From Pseudovibrio zosterae (lineage in GTDB: Bacteria > Pseudomonadota > Alphaproteobacteria > Rhizobiales > Stappiaceae), in NCBI RefSeq assembly GCF_033843645.1, contig NZ_JAWXVZ010000003.1, positions 248,001 to 312,000 of the forward strand: a stretch of 64,000 nt of DNA, in the 5' to 3' direction. The notes below the pieces were generated by a model. The model was not told the DNA's origin. It searched no databases and saw nothing but the letters and a program-made list of their open reading frames with translations. How positions within the stretch are numbered: position 1 is the first letter of the stretch; each line of letters starts with the position of its first letter. The position numbers and the translations under genes are program-made. Positions 49,601-58,792 of the stretch are shown piece by piece.

Positions 49601-50596
49601 CTAATCGTATTCAGGGCCGCGCGCCTTGTAAGGTGCAACTTCCTTCCACGCCTTCATGAGCGTGTTGAGTTCGTCGTCCTGGCGCTCAGGCATCTTGATG
49701 CGCAAAGTGATGTAGATGTCACCACGTCCGCCGGACTTCTTCGGCAAACCCTTCTCACGAAGGCGCATCACCTTGCCGCCGCTGGCATACTCAGGAACGG
49801 TAAGATTTACGGCACCATCCAACGTCGGCACCTTCACCTTGGCACCAAGCACCGCTTCATAAAGGGCAATCGGCAAATCAACGCGCAGGTCATCGCCATC
49901 AACGGTGTAGATCGGGTGCTCCTCAAACCGGATTTCAACGAGTGCATCACCCGCAGGGCCACCGGGCTCGCTCGCAAAACCGAGGCCCTTAAGGCGGATC
50001 TTGTCACCTTCACGGGTGCCCGGAGGGATCTTGACCTCAACGGTCTTCTTGTTCGGCAGCTTGACGCGGGTCTTGCCGCTCTGGACCAGATCCTCCAAGG
50101 GAACACGGGTCACAATGCTTGCGTCCGCGCCGCGCTTTGCCTGACGCGCTTTGCCGCCTGCTGCGCCGGCTTGAGAGAAGTCACCAGCGCCTGCGCTGCC
50201 GCTCCATGCACTGCGCCGCCGGCCGCCGCCAAAACCGCCGAGAATGTCATTTAGAATGTCGTCGAAACCGCCGCCGCCGCCGCCGCGGGCCTGATCGAAG
50301 CGAAAGCCACCTCGAGGGTCGGCCGTTTCATTGTAGCCATGGAAGCCTTCAAAGCCACCGCTGTAGAAGCGCTGCTTGCCATCTGCATCAATCTCGCCAC
50401 GATCAAACTGGGCGCGCTTTTCCGCGTCACCAAGGATCTCATAGGCTGAGTTTATTTCGGCAAACTTCTCCTGAGCCTTCGGATTGTCCTTGTTCTGGTC
50501 AGGATGATATTTTTTAGCCAGCTTTCGGAATGCGCTCTTGATGTCAGCAGCAGTTGCTTTCTTGTCGATACCGAGAACGGAATAGGGATCTCTCAT
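49601..50596 (-). CDS. CbpA-type DnaJ co-chaperone
   Basis: A 331-residue J-domain protein. The J domain covers residues 1-~65 with HPD at 31-33, then a long Gly/Phe-rich linker (~75-150) and the C-terminal substrate-binding domains I and II (EVKIPPGTREGDKIRLKG, ALYEAVLGAKVKVPTLDG, GLPKKSGGRGDIYITL). The Cys-rich zinc finger of DnaJ is missing, so it is class II (CbpA-like). It stimulates DnaK ATPase and delivers unfolded substrates. ATG 50596. Separate from any dnaK in the window. Confidence 0.92.
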   Translation of the reverse strand: MRDPYSVLGIDKKATAADIKSAFRKLAKKYHPDQNKDNPKAQEKFAEINSAYEILGDAEKRAQFDRGEIDADGKQRFYSGGFEGFHGYNETADPRGGFRFDQARGGGGGGFDDILNDILGGFGGGRRRSAWSGSAGAGDFSQAGAAGGKARQAKRGADASIVTRVPLEDLVQSGKTRVKLPNKKTVEVKIPPGTREGDKIRLKGLGFASEPGGPAGDALVEIRFEEHPIYTVDGDDLRVDLPIALYEAVLGAKVKVPTLDGAVNLTVPEYASGGKVMRLREKGLPKKSGGRGDIYITLRIKMPERQDDELNTLMKAWKEVAPYKARGPEYD

Positions 50597-50794
50597 AGGT
50601 CAGCCATCAGAACACAAGGGTTAAGTGTGCGTGCGCACATGTACACATGCCAGATTGTCAGGAGGCATTAGAGTACTACTCAATGTAGGAAGCAATGATT
50701 AGTTTCTCCAGAGGCCCGTCGCCAAACTGATGTATAGCCAGTTCGTTAAGAAAAGGCAGCCGTTTGCAGCTGGTTCGGGCGCTATCCCAGAGTA

Positions 50795-51280
50795 TTAGCC
50801 TTGTCCGCCGCTGGAGAAGGGGGCAAGACGCACTATTTTCTGGTTGTTGGCACCGTCTGGGCAGGTTCGGCCATGATAGGCACGTACACCGCCCACGGTG
50901 TTGGCACTGGTGATGAAGTCGGCGCAGCCTGACATGCCTTCAACATCGATCTGGAAGATGGAGGTTATGGTGCCACTGTTGCCACTGCGCGGATTGTTCC
51001 AGGCGACGGGTTCTGCGGTGTAAACACCGTTTTCCTTCTCCTGCAGTGCCTCGGCGATTTTTAAGGTAATCAGATCCCGATCGGTGCCATCTATTGCTGC
51101 TTCCGGTTGGGCTTCGGTCGAAGAAAGTGTCTCCGTAAGGTCCTTGGGCTCGGTGTATTCAGAGTTTCCCAAGGTGAAGGACATCTGTGAACAGCCTGAC
51201 ACTAAAAGCAGCGAAAGCACGCATAGACCAATCTGGCTGAGTTGTCGCAGTTTGCTATAAGTAACTTTCAACACTTGCAT
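50795..51280 (-). CDS. Outer-membrane lipoprotein of unknown function
   Basis: A 161-residue protein with a lipobox LLLVSGCS; the lipidated residue is Cys30, after a hydrophobic signal peptide at residues 16-29. The mature part is soluble: an Asp/Thr-rich linker, then a domain with ITLKIAEALQEKE and VAWNNPRSGNSGTITSI. The latter recalls the surface-antigen/17-kDa lipoprotein group of alphaproteobacteria, but the fit is loose. Two Cys after 115 may form a disulfide. ATG 51280, divergent from pdxH. Confidence 0.78.
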   Translation of the reverse strand: MQVLKVTYSKLRQLSQIGLCVLSLLLVSGCSQMSFTLGNSEYTEPKDLTETLSSTEAQPEAAIDGTDRDLITLKIAEALQEKENGVYTAEPVAWNNPRSGNSGTITSIFQIDVEGMSGCADFITSANTVGGVRAYHGRTCPDGANNQKIVRLAPFSSGGQG

Positions 51281-51364
51281 CGGACCGTCGGCCCTCTCTA
51301 AAACGCTTATCTAGTGATTGCCTGAATTTCACAGATCCATGCCCAAAGCTGCGAGAACACAACA

Positions 51365-52003
51365 ATGAGCGATGTAAACGAAAATCTAGAAAACTTGTTT
51401 ACAAAAGGTTACCCGGATGACGAGGACATACCTTTTAGACTGTTTGCGGATTGGCTGAAAGAAGCTGAGAAATCAGAGATCAATGACCCAAATGCCATGT
51501 CACTCGCTACGGTTGATGAGACCGGCCTGCCGAACGTCCGCATGGTTCTCTTGAAGGGAATTGATGAAAAGGGCTTTGTTTTCTACACAAACTTCGACAG
51601 CGCCAAAGGGGAGGAGCTGTTGTCTCACCCAAAAGCGGCCCTGTGTTTCCATTGGAAGAGTCTGCGCCGTCAGATTCGGGTACGCGGTCCGGTTGTACGG
51701 GTGACCGATGAAGAGGCGGACGATTACTACAAGTCCCGTCCGCGCGGCAGCCGCATCGGAGCATGGGCTTCAAAGCAATCTCGGCCGCTGGAAAGCAGAT
51801 TCGCTTTGGAGAAGGAAGTGGCGCGCTACGCCGCAAAATTCGCAATCGGCGACATTCCGCGCCCGGACCATTGGTCAGGCTTCCGCGTCGAGCCACTCGA
51901 AATCGAGTTCTGGCACGACAGAACGTTCCGCCTTCACGACCGGTTCGTCTTCCGTCGTTCAACGCTGGAAGACGGTTGGGATAAAGAGCGCCTTTATCCG
52001 TAA
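51365..52003 (+). CDS. pdxH: Pyridoxamine 5'-phosphate oxidase
   Basis: A 212-residue FMN enzyme oxidising pyridoxine or pyridoxamine 5'-phosphate to pyridoxal 5'-phosphate. Family blocks are AMSLATVDETGLPNVRMVLLKG, FYTNFDSAKGEEL, LCFHWKSLRRQIRVRGPV and the C-terminal FWHDRTFRLHDRFVFRR and W--ERLYP end. ATG 51365. The gene overlaps no other, and ends 13 bases before a 12-bp hairpin. Confidence 0.96.
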   Translation: MSDVNENLENLFTKGYPDDEDIPFRLFADWLKEAEKSEINDPNAMSLATVDETGLPNVRMVLLKGIDEKGFVFYTNFDSAKGEELLSHPKAALCFHWKSLRRQIRVRGPVVRVTDEEADDYYKSRPRGSRIGAWASKQSRPLESRFALEKEVARYAAKFAIGDIPRPDHWSGFRVEPLEIEFWHDRTFRLHDRFVFRRSTLEDGWDKERLYP

Positions 52004-52015
52004 GCTAAAACAGCA

Positions 52016-52046
52016 AAGAGACAGTCCATGTGGAGGACTGTCTCTT
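52016..52046. terminator. Bidirectional hairpin between pdxH and the Cys-rich protein
   Basis: AAGAGACAGTCC (52016-52027) / GGACTGTCTCTT (52035-52046), a perfect 12-bp stem with a 7-nt loop, lying between two convergent genes. Confidence 0.8.
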
Positions 52047-52059
52047 GCGTAAGAACTTA

Positions 52060-52239
52060 TCAGTCTGTTGGGAGCGGATACTCGAAGCTGCGATCCTTGG
52101 CGGACGTCTGCTTCTTTTCCTTGGAGCAGCAGCAGTCGCAGCTTGCTGCATTGATGGCATTGATGCCGACCGGCTTGTAGTAAGCGTCGAGGTCTGGCTT
52201 TTCGGATTTCTTCGGTGCAAGTGCTTGTGCGCTAACCAT
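52060..52239 (-). CDS. Small Cys-rich protein (59 residues)
   Basis: An open frame shorter than usual gene finders report. ATG 52239 is preceded by GAGGGA about 8 bases upstream; the stop is TGA at 52060-52062, 14 bases before the convergent pdxH terminator. The product is basic at the start (KKSEKPDLD), continues YYKPVGINAINAA and has a compact CDCCC (Cys34, 36, 37, 38) before a Lys-rich stretch and a YPLPTD end. Codons are typical of the window's well-expressed genes, and third positions favour G/C. It looks real. A metal-binding or modified peptide is possible; I know no family. No membrane segment or signal peptide. Confidence 0.75.
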   Translation of the reverse strand: MVSAQALAPKKSEKPDLDAYYKPVGINAINAASCDCCCSKEKKQTSAKDRSFEYPLPTD

Positions 52240-52746
52240 CTATTTTGTCCCTCAGGACTCTGCTGCTGGCGAGAGACCGCATCTTCTGCGTGCAGTTCCC
52301 CGCGTCATTTCGTGTATAGGGTTCCACCTAAAGGAATGCTCTCCAAATCAGGCAAGATCATGATGAACCCATTCCGGTTAACGAAACTACAGGACGGAAT
52401 GTCTCGGTCTATGTTTCCCACATATGTTGTTTTACATAATTACCTTTACGGAATAGATTCTGAGGGAGGGGCAGTATGCAAGGAAATACAAGGACCTAGA
52501 CCTTCGGCGAGCGACTTCGTGTCACGTTGAAGCGAACCTTTCTCAGAATCGGGAATTTTCCTGAGTGACAATTGATCGCGTGATGTTGCCCGCTGGGCAC
52601 ACCAGCTCCCCGGCAAGCCGTAGGTTTGAACCCGTAGTTTCAGCCACAGACGCCGACTTACCTTAATGCTGTGCCATTAGTGGCACATCCTGCCGCGCGC
52701 AATCCAAGACCCAAACCAACCTCTCGCAAAGAGAAAGAAGGCCCCT
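52240..52746. other. Intergenic region between the Cys-rich protein and the HAD phosphatase
   Basis: 507 bases. Seen in it: the promoter and ribosome binding site of the Cys-rich gene at the left, a GAGGGAGGGG ribosome-binding-like site near 52465 leading only to a 7-codon frame, a T-arm-like GGTTTGAACCC near 52624 without a tRNA around it, and an inverted repeat TGTGCCA / TGGCACA (52670-52676 and 52681-52687). A 65-codon open frame at 52336-52530 is not convincing. Confidence 0.5.
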
Positions 52747-53466
52747 TTGACTATCAAAGCCATTGTTTTTGACCGTGACGGAACCCTTACCGACCTGAAT
52801 CGCACATGGGCTCCGGCATACAAGTACATGCTGTCCAATCTCGCGGATGGAGATGAGGCTCTGGCGCACGAAATGGGTGAGGCAGCTGGCTATGATTTCC
52901 ACGCCGGAGCGTTTCACCCTCACAGCCCGATCCGCGTCACCACGCTCGTTGAACAGAGCAAGCCTTGGCTGAAAATGCTCGGGCGCGAGGGCGACATGGA
53001 ACTGGTTTCCCAAATCGAACGTTGGACCGTTGAGAAGGCCGCCGAAACCATTACCGCTTTTCCAGATGTGAAAGAGGTGTTGGAACGGATCAACCAGGCG
53101 GGCTTGCCGATTGGCCTTGCGACGAACGGCAGCGAAGAATCGGCGATCTCTCAGTTGAAACAACTTGGCCTTGCAGATTACTTCTGCTTTATCGCTGGCT
53201 TTGACAGCGGTTTTGGCGCCAAGCCGGAAGCAGGGCAGCTCCTTGCCTTTGCGGACCGTGTTGGCGTTGAGCCAAAGCACATCGCCATGGTGGGCGACAG
53301 TCTTCATGACATGCATGCAGCTCACAAGGCGGGGATGGTTCGCGTTGGTGTTGCCACGGGCGTGTTGTCTGCGGAAGAATTTGAAGGCCACAGTGACGTG
53401 ACCCTTTCAACTCTTGCTGGGCTGAAACAGGTGCTGGGCCTGCGGGACATGGCGCTGAACCTCTGA
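52747..53466 (+). CDS. HAD-superfamily phosphatase (Gph-like)
   Basis: A 239-residue HAD hydrolase. Motif I is VFDRDGTLTDLN with nucleophile Asp9 and acid Asp11; motif II is ATNGSEE and motif IV MVGDSLHDMHAAHKAGM. The cap between residues 18 and ~100 is of the type seen in phosphoglycolate phosphatases and related enzymes. TTG start at 52747 after AGAAGG. Substrate unknown; small sugar or glycolate phosphates are typical. Confidence 0.87.
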   Translation: MTIKAIVFDRDGTLTDLNRTWAPAYKYMLSNLADGDEALAHEMGEAAGYDFHAGAFHPHSPIRVTTLVEQSKPWLKMLGREGDMELVSQIERWTVEKAAETITAFPDVKEVLERINQAGLPIGLATNGSEESAISQLKQLGLADYFCFIAGFDSGFGAKPEAGQLLAFADRVGVEPKHIAMVGDSLHDMHAAHKAGMVRVGVATGVLSAEEFEGHSDVTLSTLAGLKQVLGLRDMALNL

Positions 53467-53604
53467 TCACGTCCGAAGCAATTGAAATAAATGTCTCTTA
53501 TCCGCCCATTTGGTAAGGGCCTTTGACTAGACAGAGCATAGTTCCCCTTGGCAGAGTGTTCCGTAAACGGAAACATGACAGTCCAATACAATATGGGGGG
53601 AACT

Positions 53605-55230
53605 ATGTTAGGTCTCATGCAAGACTGGCCACTGGTGTGTTCAAAACTGATTGACCACGCAGCGCTGAATTTTCCAAATAGAGAGTTTGTAACGCGTTCG
53701 GTTGAGGGTGATATCACCCGGGTCAACTACGCTCAATTGCGGGCGCGTTCGCTGCAGCTGGCCAAAAGGCTGGATCAGAGTGGTGTGAAAATGGGGGACC
53801 GCATCGCCACGCTCGCGTGGAACACCAGCCGCCACGTTGAGGCCTGGTTCGGCATCATGGGCGTTGGAGCGATCTACCACACGGTCAATCCGCGGCTGTT
53901 TCCAGAGCAGATTGCATGGATCATCAATCACGCCGAAGATCGAATGATCTTTGTCGACCTGACTTTCGTTCCGCTGGTTGAAGCCATTTGGGACAAGCTG
54001 AACACGGTTGAGAAGGTCGTTGTTCTCACGGATGATGCACATATGCCAGCTACGGATCTGCCGGCAGTCGCGTACGAGAGCTTCATTGCCGCAGCAGACA
54101 GTGACTTCCGTTGGCTAGAGTTGGACGAAAACGCAGCTGCAGGCCTGTGCTACACCTCCGGCACAACAGGAAACCCCAAGGGGGTCCTGTACTCGCACCG
54201 CTCCAACATTTTGCATGCCATGACAGGCTGCCTGCCAGACATGATGGGTCTGGGCAGTAGAGACCGCATTCTGCCTGTGGTGCCGATGTTCCATGCCAAT
54301 GGTTGGGCCTTGCCATTTGTTGCGGCTCTTAATGGCTCTGGAATGGTGCTGCCGGGCGCGCGCATGGATGGCGAAGCCATTTGGGAACTGTTGGACAGCG
54401 AAAAGGTAACCTTCACGGCGGCCGTGCCGACTGTTTGGCTCATGCTGCTTCAGTACCTTGAGAAAAGTGGCAAGGAACTCCCGCATCTTGAGCGTGTTCT
54501 GATTGGTGGTGCCGCGTGCCCTCGCACGATCATGGAGGCCTTTGAAAACAAGTATGGCGTTCACGTCATGCATGCATGGGGCATGACAGAGATGAGCCCC
54601 TTGGGCACCATTTGCTCCATCAAGCCGGAACTGGCCCATCTGGAGGGGGATGCCCGTCTCGACCTTCAGGAAAAACAAGGGCATGCGCCGTTTGGTGTTG
54701 AAATGAAGATCACAGACGATGAGGGCAACCGACAGCCGTGGGATGGCAAGACCTACGGCAAGCTCATGGTGCGCGGGCCAGCCATTACCAAGTCCTACTT
54801 CAAGGGCGAGGGCGGTAATCCTCTCGATGACGAAGGCTACTTCGACACCGGCGATGTGGCCCATATTGATGAATATGGCTACATGCAAATCACTGACCGC
54901 TCCAAAGACGTGATCAAGTCCGGCGGCGAGTGGATTTCTTCCATTGAGTTGGAAAACCTTGCTGTTGGGCATCCACAAGTGGCGGAAGCCGCTGTGATTG
55001 GCATTCATCACCCCAAGTGGGATGAGCGCCCTCTGCTGGTCATCGTACCAAAACAGGGGGAAGAGATTGCCAAGGATAGCATTTTTTCATTTATGGAGGG
55101 TAAGATCGCCAAGTGGTGGATGCCGGATGATGTGGTGTTTGTAGAAGAGCTGCCACACACGGCAACCGGTAAGATCAAGAAAACGGCGCTTCGTGAACAG
55201 TTCCGGGAGTATGAACTGCCGACTGTCTGA
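53605..55230 (+). CDS. Acyl-CoA synthetase (AMP-forming)
   Basis: A 541-residue member of the acyl-adenylate-forming family. The AMP-binding loop is YTSGTTGNPKGVLYSHRS; HAWGMTEMSP (motif A5), YFDTGDVAHIDEYGYMQITDRSKDVIKSGGEWIS (A7-A8 hinge) and a late TATGKIKKTALRE with the catalytic Lys close the molecule. The fit to long/medium-chain fatty-acyl and dicarboxyl CoA ligases is general. ATG 53605 is preferred over 53548, as GGGGGG lies just before it. Products would feed the acyl-CoA dehydrogenase operon and ETF-QO. Confidence 0.92.
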   Translation: MLGLMQDWPLVCSKLIDHAALNFPNREFVTRSVEGDITRVNYAQLRARSLQLAKRLDQSGVKMGDRIATLAWNTSRHVEAWFGIMGVGAIYHTVNPRLFPEQIAWIINHAEDRMIFVDLTFVPLVEAIWDKLNTVEKVVVLTDDAHMPATDLPAVAYESFIAAADSDFRWLELDENAAAGLCYTSGTTGNPKGVLYSHRSNILHAMTGCLPDMMGLGSRDRILPVVPMFHANGWALPFVAALNGSGMVLPGARMDGEAIWELLDSEKVTFTAAVPTVWLMLLQYLEKSGKELPHLERVLIGGAACPRTIMEAFENKYGVHVMHAWGMTEMSPLGTICSIKPELAHLEGDARLDLQEKQGHAPFGVEMKITDDEGNRQPWDGKTYGKLMVRGPAITKSYFKGEGGNPLDDEGYFDTGDVAHIDEYGYMQITDRSKDVIKSGGEWISSIELENLAVGHPQVAEAAVIGIHHPKWDERPLLVIVPKQGEEIAKDSIFSFMEGKIAKWWMPDDVVFVEELPHTATGKIKKTALREQFREYELPTV

Positions 55231-55295
55231 GCCTGTAGAAATTGGGGCGCGGTCTTTGCCGGGCCCCATAAGACTTGGAACAGGGAGTAGACAGG

Positions 55296-56192
55296 GTGAT
55301 TGTCAGCCGCTTGCCATTGCGAATCTCCAAGGCCGCATGGCGAAGCCGTCAGATCGGCGCTGTTTCCATTCCCACGCTCGTCGTTGCGGTTCTTGCCCAC
55401 CGGTGGGAACTCATTAACGCCAACACTCTCGTCATCGTGATGTTGTTTGGGAGTGCGCTGGCTGGCCTCTCCATTCTTATGTCGCTTTATGCGGTGGTGG
55501 ACCTGTGGCGCGATGGCGGAAAAGGTTTCGCCAATGCCTTCTGGGGGTTCCTTTACGGCTGTATTGCATTGGTTCCATTGGCTTTTGGGGTTTGGAGTGC
55601 CTCTGTCTATCCAAACATCAATGACGTCTCAACCGACATGGTGAACCCGCCTCCGCTTACCATTGGCGCGACAGCCAGCGATCGATTTACTCCGCAGCAC
55701 CAGGACCTGCAAAAAACCGGCTATCCGGATGTAGTGCCACGTAGATTCCGCATTTCGCCGCATGAATTGCACCGTGCCGCGCAAGAAACAATGGGCCGTC
55801 TCGGATGGGAAATCGTCAGCAACCAGCCGCCTGATCTTGCGGATGAGCCTTCCTTGCTGTTGGCGGAGGTGACAACGCCAGTGATTGCCTTCAAGGATGA
55901 CTTCTCCATGCGGATCACGCCAGACCGTGTTGGCGCGTTGATGGACATTCGCTCCGCTTCACGGTTCGGTCAGCATGACCTAGGCGCTAATGCGCGCCAT
56001 ATCCGGGAATTTTTGGAGTTATTGGACAGCGTACTGCTTGAAACCTACGGCGTCACACCGGTTTTCGAAGCTGAGGCGGCTGTAAGTGATGATGAGCCTC
56101 TGTCCGATGTCGGACCAATGCCGGACTTTCTCGAGGAAGATCCCATCTCAGACTTCACACCTGTACCCGGTTTGAAGCCCACGCTGAACTAG
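55296..56192 (+). CDS. DUF1499-like membrane protein
   Basis: A 298-residue protein with three membrane segments in the first ~100 residues (about 26-44, 50-69 and 78-100 in the product starting at GTG 55296) and a soluble C-terminal domain with FRISPHELHRAAQETMGRLGWEIVSN and VIAFKDDFSMRITP. This last part resembles DUF1499 in pattern (strand-rich, ending LLDSVLLETYG). It ends in an acidic linker and a PVPGLKPTLN tail. GGGAG lies 8 bases before the GTG. Stand-alone gene; function unknown. Confidence 0.75.
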   Translation: MIVSRLPLRISKAAWRSRQIGAVSIPTLVVAVLAHRWELINANTLVIVMLFGSALAGLSILMSLYAVVDLWRDGGKGFANAFWGFLYGCIALVPLAFGVWSASVYPNINDVSTDMVNPPPLTIGATASDRFTPQHQDLQKTGYPDVVPRRFRISPHELHRAAQETMGRLGWEIVSNQPPDLADEPSLLLAEVTTPVIAFKDDFSMRITPDRVGALMDIRSASRFGQHDLGANARHIREFLELLDSVLLETYGVTPVFEAEAAVSDDEPLSDVGPMPDFLEEDPISDFTPVPGLKPTLN

Positions 56193-56196
56193 CACA

Positions 56197-56228
56197 AAAA
56201 AAGCCGCCCTCAATGAGCGGCCTTCTTT
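56197..56228 (-). terminator. Terminator between the DUF1499-like gene and PatB
   Basis: GCCGC / GCGGC (arms 56203-56207 and 56217-56221). The long T run falls on the minus strand, so it chiefly ends the patB transcript. Confidence 0.75.
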
Positions 56229-56247
56229 CTTAGGTGTTCGCAACAGG

Positions 56248-57444
56248 TTAGCCGATTGTGGCCTGCGTACGAAGGTCTTCAAACACGTGCTCAATGCGCC
56301 CGAGTGCGTCCTTCACCACGCTCGTTGGGCAGGCCAGATTGAAGCGCATGAACTGCTCGCCGCCCTTGCCGAACGCTGCTCCCAGATTGGTCGCGATCTG
56401 GGCTTTTTGTTCGATACGGTTGACGATCTCCTTGAACTCCAAATCTACGCCCGACATATCGACCCAGGAGAGGTAAGTGCTTGGCATCCGCATGACTTTT
56501 GCGCCGGGAATAGCTGCCTCTAATCCCTCCGCGAACCTTTCCTCATTGTGTTTGAGATAGGGGAGTAACGCTTCAAGCCACAGCTCGCCATGATCGTATG
56601 CGGCAACGGTTGCAAGAATGCCGAGCCGGTTCGGCCCAAGTCCGCAAGCATGTACCTGCCTTACATATTTTCTGCGGATTTCCGGGTTGGAAATGATCGC
56701 CGCAGCGGTCATGAAACCTGCCAGATTAAAGGTCTTGGATGCAGCAGCAAAGGTGATGGTGTTGGCTGCAATTTCCTCAGACAGGGTGGCCGTTATAACA
56801 TGCCGGTGCCCATCGAACACCAGATCGTGGTGCACTTCATCAGAGATGATAAGTATATTGCGTTTGAGGCAGAAGTCGCAGAGTTCGCGCAGCTCTTCCT
56901 CGGTCCAAACGCGCCCACCCGGATTGTGCGGAGAGCACAACAGAAGGATCTTGGTGCGCTCGTCAACCAGATCAGCAAGGCCTTCAAAGTCCATGTGATA
57001 CTGGCCATCCCTTTGAACCAATTCACTTTCTACAACTTTGCGGCCATTGGCCTCAATCGCGCGGCCGAATGCATGATACACCGGTGAGAACACGAGTACG
57101 CCGTCGCCCGGTTCTGAGAATGCCTGAATGGCGAGGGAATAACCGGGAACCACACCGGGGACAGTAGTGATCCAAGCGGGATCAACCGTGTACCCATGGC
57201 GCCGGTCCAACCAGGATACAATGGCATTTTGGTAGGAGCTCTCATCTCCATAATAGCCGTTGATGCCGTGGGCCGCATTCGCCTGAAGCATCTCGTTGAC
57301 AGCATCCGGCGGCAGAAAGTCCATGTCCGCAACCCACATTGGAATGCCGGTGTCCTTGGAAACTCCATAACGCGCTTCCATCAGATCCCACTTCAGGGAA
57401 TTGGTGTTTCGACGGTCGATTATTCTATCAAAATCAAAGGTCAT
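56248..57444 (-). CDS. PatB/MalY-type aminotransferase (C-S lyase)
   Basis: A 398-residue PLP enzyme of fold type I. The Schiff-base Lys is Lys237 in AASKTFNLAG; CSPHNPGGRVW (170-180) and DEVHHDLVF (202-210) place the cofactor Asn and Asp. MalY/PatB proteins cleave carbon-sulfur bonds, such as cystathionine. The N-terminal MWVADMDFLPPDAV block is typical of PatB. ATG 57444. Convergent with the DUF1499-like gene; a role in methionine or thiol metabolism is inferred from family only. Confidence 0.9.
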   Translation of the reverse strand: MTFDFDRIIDRRNTNSLKWDLMEARYGVSKDTGIPMWVADMDFLPPDAVNEMLQANAAHGINGYYGDESSYQNAIVSWLDRRHGYTVDPAWITTVPGVVPGYSLAIQAFSEPGDGVLVFSPVYHAFGRAIEANGRKVVESELVQRDGQYHMDFEGLADLVDERTKILLLCSPHNPGGRVWTEEELRELCDFCLKRNILIISDEVHHDLVFDGHRHVITATLSEEIAANTITFAAASKTFNLAGFMTAAAIISNPEIRRKYVRQVHACGLGPNRLGILATVAAYDHGELWLEALLPYLKHNEERFAEGLEAAIPGAKVMRMPSTYLSWVDMSGVDLEFKEIVNRIEQKAQIATNLGAAFGKGGEQFMRFNLACPTSVVKDALGRIEHVFEDLRTQATIG

Positions 57445-57572
57445 GGATGTCCACGTCTAGGGGGATAAGGGGGTTAAAGACTATTCAGCCATCAACGCTA
57501 AAAGGTGCGCTGTTTTTTTCCAAGGCCTCAAGACGACAAAACCGCCATGGCCCTTCGCAATACGCCTGAGTT

Positions 57573-58484
57573 TTACGCCAGAAAGCGGTAGTAACTCTCA
57601 AGAGAGATGGGGCCTTCGCAGTCAACCTCACCGCGTGCGCACAGCTCCTCAAGGTGAGCCAGAACGTTCAGGGCGGCCGCGCCGTGGAGGTTCCTGGCCA
57701 CGTCGGCGTAGATCACTTCAACCATCTCGGGAATGGTCTTGTCGCCCGCCTTCAGGCGCTCAATGATGGCGGCTTCCCGGCTCAGCCGGTGCGCGCGCAG
57801 GCCCTCAAGGTATTGATGCGCCTTTGCAATTTCGCCGCCATGTGCAGGAAGGTATCTTCGCTCCGGGCGCTCCAAGAGGCGCTCGATCGAGTTCATGTAA
57901 AGGCCCATCGCGCCGTCTGGCGGAGCGACCACCGTCGTCGCCCATGCCATCACATGGTCAGCAGGAAACAGGAGGTCCTGCTCGGTGAGCGCAAAGGCCA
58001 AATGGTTCACGGTATGACCGGGAGTTGGCACTACTTCCAGCTCCAGCGAATCCACATGAAAACGCTCGCCTTCGCCAAGGATTCGGTCTGGCTGATAGTC
58101 CAGATCAGCACTCGCCTCCATGGGATTTTCGGGCATATCTGAAAAGGCTTCAGCACGCATGTGAGGGGGACAACCGAAAATTGGCGCCTTGGTTTTGGCC
58201 TGCAGCTTCCGTGAGAGCGGAGAATGGTCCACATGGGTGTGGCTGACCAGAATGGCCTTCACAGGCCGCCCGCCAATAGCCGAAAGAAGAGCCGCCAAGT
58301 GATCGTCATTTTCGGGCCCGGGATCAAGAACAGCGACCTCATTTTCACCAATCAGATAGGAGTTGGTGCCGAAAAACGTAAGCGGGCTAGGGTTTTGGCA
58401 GGTCACGCGTTGAACCCGAGGTGCAACTTGCACAGCGCTTCCGTAGGCGGGATCGAAGTCACGATCAAAGGTGAGTTCTGTCAT
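57573..58484 (-). CDS. Metallo-beta-lactamase-fold hydrolase
   Basis: A 303-residue MBL protein. Zinc ligands are in SHTHVDHSPLS (HxHxDH), in TPGHTVNHLAF and in FPADHVMAWATTVV (late Asp), with a final His in LPAHGGEI. The C-terminal ~80 residues form a helical domain like that of LACTB2/glyoxalase-like proteins (MVEVIYADVARNLHGAAALNVLAHLEELCARGEV). ATG 58484 is the first start with a good ribosome binding site (GGGGAGA); earlier in-frame codons are implausible. Substrate unknown; RNA or thioester hydrolysis are both seen in the family. Confidence 0.87.
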   Translation of the reverse strand: MTELTFDRDFDPAYGSAVQVAPRVQRVTCQNPSPLTFFGTNSYLIGENEVAVLDPGPENDDHLAALLSAIGGRPVKAILVSHTHVDHSPLSRKLQAKTKAPIFGCPPHMRAEAFSDMPENPMEASADLDYQPDRILGEGERFHVDSLELEVVPTPGHTVNHLAFALTEQDLLFPADHVMAWATTVVAPPDGAMGLYMNSIERLLERPERRYLPAHGGEIAKAHQYLEGLRAHRLSREAAIIERLKAGDKTIPEMVEVIYADVARNLHGAAALNVLAHLEELCARGEVDCEGPISLESYYRFLA

Positions 58485-58792
58485 TCTGTCGTCTCCCCAG
58501 TTGGGGCAGTCATAGAATGCGCGCGCGGCAAGCGCAACTAAACGTTGGTTTGCATGAAAGGCGTATTTTTTGCGCTGGCGGGCGTTGTTTTGCGTTGGCC
58601 AGCGCAGACCTGAGCGCATGCGTCGCGGCACCGTTGGTGAAGCGTTAAGAATGCCGAGAAATGCGTAGGACGAAATGACCTTACCGTAATGACGGGGCTC
58701 ACCACTTGGTGTAGTCAAACTGTCTTGTGCCACCTTTAATTGTTAGATGGTTACTTTCTCGGGGGCGATCAAATTTGGAGGAGAAGTCGGAG
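58485..58792. other. Intergenic region between the MBL hydrolase and the SRPBCC gene
   Basis: 308 bases of divergent upstream sequence. I see no gene, strong repeat or recognised regulator site. Confidence 0.5.

Noticed and set aside
52336..52530. A 65-codon plus-strand gene
   Set aside because: AAAGGA abuts its ATG without a spacer, composition is unlike neighbours, and no family is recognised.
52590..52660. A tRNA or riboswitch around GGTTTGAACCC
   Set aside because: The T-arm-like bases have no matching acceptor, D or anticodon arms on either strand.
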